Part shown: piece after piece, positions 62,852 to 64,000 of the stretch | How the letters are laid out: every line of letters starts with the position of its first letter | Position numbering within the stretch: position 1 is the stretch's first letter | Assembly: GCA_028687035.1 (NCBI GenBank) | Contig: JAQUAX010000005.1 | Coordinates: 1-64,000 of the forward strand | Length of the DNA: 64,000 nt | Direction of reading: 5' to 3' | Source of the DNA: Dechloromonas sp. | GTDB lineage: Bacteria > Pseudomonadota > Gammaproteobacteria > Burkholderiales > Rhodocyclaceae | The notes under the pieces: generated by a model | Database searches by the model: none | What the model saw: only the letters and a program-made list of their open reading frames with translations | What the model was told of the DNA's origin: nothing | Program-made: the position numbers and the translations under genes

Positions 62852-62857
62852 TATAAT
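62852..62857 (+). promoter_or_regulatory. -10 element upstream of the island ORF at 62885
   Basis: TATAAT in an AT-rich stretch, 28 bp before the GTG start. A -35-like TATTCA lies 17 bp upstream. Low confidence. Confidence 0.4.
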
Positions 62858-62884
62858 CCACCGTTTTGTCTTCGGTGATAGATC

Positions 62885-63244
62885 GTGGCGGCAGTGTTGA
62901 TTGACGACGTGGCGGTTCGCGCCAGGGTTCAGAAAATTTGGGAATCCGTCTTTGAGGTAAGCGGCAAAATCCTGGTTGATGAAAAGCGTTTCGGATTTTT
63001 GGGAATGGAGATCATTCCGGACCCAAATATTCACCAGATGCTTGCAGTGCTGAGAACTATTGAAGAAGGATTGATGTCTGTATTGGCAGAGTTTGATGAC
63101 TTGCAATACGACGAAACAAGGCTTATTCTGAATGCTCGAGAGCAAATCTCCAGAATGGAGGTGGTGGCTCTCGCCCTGAAGCGTAACAATAGGGATCTGT
63201 TCGACGAAGCGATCGAAAGACTTGAGCGCCAAGCCGCTTTTTAA
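62885..63244 (+). CDS. hypothetical accessory protein, helical, 119 residues
   Basis: GTG start at 62885 with GGTGA about eight bases upstream. The protein is acidic and mostly helical (RTIEEGLMSVLAEFDDLQYDE, then QISRMEVVALALKRNNRDLF). No known motif is recognised. Its GC is lower than the chromosomal genes. It lies between the integrase and a second very small ORF on the same strand, so it may be the first gene of a two-gene island operon ending at the 63454 terminator. Confidence 0.6.
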   Translation: MAAVLIDDVAVRARVQKIWESVFEVSGKILVDEKRFGFLGMEIIPDPNIHQMLAVLRTIEEGLMSVLAEFDDLQYDETRLILNAREQISRMEVVALALKRNNRDLFDEAIERLERQAAF

Positions 63245-63280
63245 TACCGACTAATTGACTAAACGCAAGGGACGCATATC

Positions 63281-63433
63281 ATGGACATCACTTCGAACGA
63301 GGCGCTTGCTAAGAGGCAAGCGTTGATCAGCAAGCTAGACGAAATTCAGGCTCAGTGCGATGAGTTGAGCCGCCTTTGGGATGCTAACTCTGCCCTCATG
63401 GAAGAAGTGTTTCCGGAGCAGATGGCCGCCTAA
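63281..63433 (+). CDS. small coiled-coil-like protein, 50 residues
   Basis: Too short for the ORF track. ATG 63281 with AAGGGA upstream at good spacing. The sequence MDITSNEALAKRQALISKLD, then EIQAQCDELSRLWDANSALM, shows heptad-like hydrophobic spacing, suggesting a short coiled coil. It ends 21 bp before a strong terminator and follows the 119-residue gene by 36 bp. The product is unknown; the clean ribosome-binding site and terminator make it a likely real gene. Confidence 0.6.
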   Translation: MDITSNEALAKRQALISKLDEIQAQCDELSRLWDANSALMEEVFPEQMAA

Positions 63434-63453
63434 GTTGTCGGCTCACGTATATC

Positions 63454-63480
63454 AAGCCGCCTTCGGGCGGCTTTGTTTTT
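63454..63480 (+). terminator. Rho-independent terminator in the integrated element
   Basis: Perfect stem AAGCCGCC / GGCGGCTT with TTCG tetraloop, followed by TGTTTTTT. It closes the two-gene unit 62885-63433. Confidence 0.92.
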
Positions 63481-63498
63481 TGTATTTATTGATGGTCG

Positions 63499-64000
63499 TC
63501 ATTGTGGCTGGCCTAAACGAGCCAGCACCCGCTGCACTTGAGCAAGTTGCCAGCTCCCACCCTTCGGAGCTGGCACGCCGATAGCGTTAAGCTCGGCAAC
63601 CATTCCACGCTGAGGCAGGCCGCGCGCTTTCATTCCATCGAGCAGGGGGCGGAGCTTGTCGGCGAAATCATCGGCCAGCTTCTGACGCGCTTCGACGTTC
63701 GGGCGCAGATTGTCAGCACCGGCACGACCCAGGACAACACCGCGAGACTTCGCGACGGCCAAAGCGTCTTTCGTGCGCTGACTAATACGCTTTGCCTCAT
63801 GCTCGGCAAATGCGGCCATGATGTGAATGGTTAGCTCGTTCGCTTCGGGCATATCGCACGCGACGAACTTAACTTTCGACTCCATCAAGCCCGATATGAA
63901 ATGGACGTTACGGGCCAGACGATCCAGCTTTGCAATGATCAGGGTTGCACCTTCCTTGCGACAGGCAGCAAGCGCAGCTTTCAGCTGTGGGCGCTTCGCC
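63499..64000 (-). CDS. serine recombinase (resolvase/invertase family), N-terminus outside window
   Basis: The track begins this ORF at 63888, but the frame stays open to the right edge. The added residues include ATLIIAKLDRLARNVHFIS, a resolvase core motif. Next come ACDMPEANELTIHIMAAFAE and EAKRISQRTKDALAVAKSRG. The C-terminal part (LPQRGMVAELNAIGVPAPKG) looks like a helix-turn-helix DNA-binding domain. The catalytic serine should lie beyond position 64000. A mobile-element recombinase, probably part of the same island. Confidence 0.85.
   Translation of the reverse strand, partial: AKRPQLKAALAACRKEGATLIIAKLDRLARNVHFISGLMESKVKFVACDMPEANELTIHIMAAFAEHEAKRISQRTKDALAVAKSRGVVLGRAGADNLRPNVEARQKLADDFADKLRPLLDGMKARGLPQRGMVAELNAIGVPAPKGGSWQLAQVQRVLARLGQPQ

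Noticed and set aside
62667-62900. plus-strand 77-residue ORF in the island
   Set aside because: No ribosome-binding site, overlaps the better promoter/ORF at 62885, and its sequence looks antisense to the minus-strand small ORF.
63538-63834. plus-strand ORF opposite the serine recombinase
   Set aside because: Shadow of the recombinase, which has clear family motifs on the minus strand.
1-64000. CRISPR arrays, rRNA genes, riboswitches, replication origin
   Set aside because: Looked for while reading; no regularly spaced short repeats, rRNA sequence, recognisable aptamer or DnaA-box cluster was seen.

Overview
The window is GC-rich bacterial chromosome. Its gene content points to a motile, respiring betaproteobacterium, most likely of the Rhodocyclales (Azospira/Dechloromonas-like); this placement is inferred from gene order and protein flavour, not from a database search. 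Supporting traits are a cbb3 oxidase operon behind an FNR-type box, a very large chemotaxis operon, a PHB phasin, and the conserved miaB-ybeZ-ybeY-corC-lnt-glyQ-glyS-gmhB-plsC block.

Layout. 1-116: tail of an ISL3-type transposase. 198-5783: ccoNOQP, ccoG, ccoH and a small DUF3149-like membrane gene, bounded by terminators. 5797-6944: a TonB-like orphan facing a zinc-ribbon Nudix hydrolase. 7113-26667: one co-oriented motility/chemotaxis block (motAB, MCP, cheY, cheA, cheW, two PAS-containing MCPs, cheR, cheD, cheB, a STAS protein, two cheV, cheY, cheZ, a second cheA) ending in a strong hairpin terminator. 26679-28826: an opposite-strand MCP with two tiny genes. 28905-33882: EAL-CBS-GGDEF protein, patatin-like lipase, phasin, rpiA and an Ala/Lys/Pro-rich protein. 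33907-40437: Pho box plus pstSCAB-phoU-phoB-phoR. 40503-50540: sodC, purT, a GT39 transferase, a PAP2 phosphatase, a PlcP-like phosphoesterase with a GT4 transferase, a cytosine deaminase, a cNMP-domain protein, a barrel-like outer-membrane protein, dgkA with a second GT4 transferase, and gloA. 50556-60766: a minus-strand housekeeping block. 60897-64000: tRNA-Met(CAU) followed by a tyrosine integrase, small low-GC ORFs and a partial serine recombinase, i.e. the left end of an integrated element whose far end lies outside the window.

How it fits together. The most interesting theme is phosphate. Beyond the canonical Pho box before pstS, I see Pho-box-like repeats placed exactly 10 bp before a -10-like hexamer in front of the PlcP-like/GT4 pair, dgkA/GT4, the outer-membrane protein, the phasin and the EAL-GGDEF gene. 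Together these look like a local phosphate-starvation regulon: phosphate uptake, conversion of phospholipid to diacylglycerol and then to glycolipid, recycling of diacylglycerol, carbon storage, and c-di-GMP control. This is a by-eye model that needs computational and expression tests. A second theme is the chemotaxis operon. Two adjacent receptors share a perfectly identical 708-bp signalling module, one CheA carries a repeated YGFF motif linker, and CheZ carries extra copies of its CheY-binding-like motif. Most gene calls are secure from motifs; regulatory sites are weaker and are scored accordingly.
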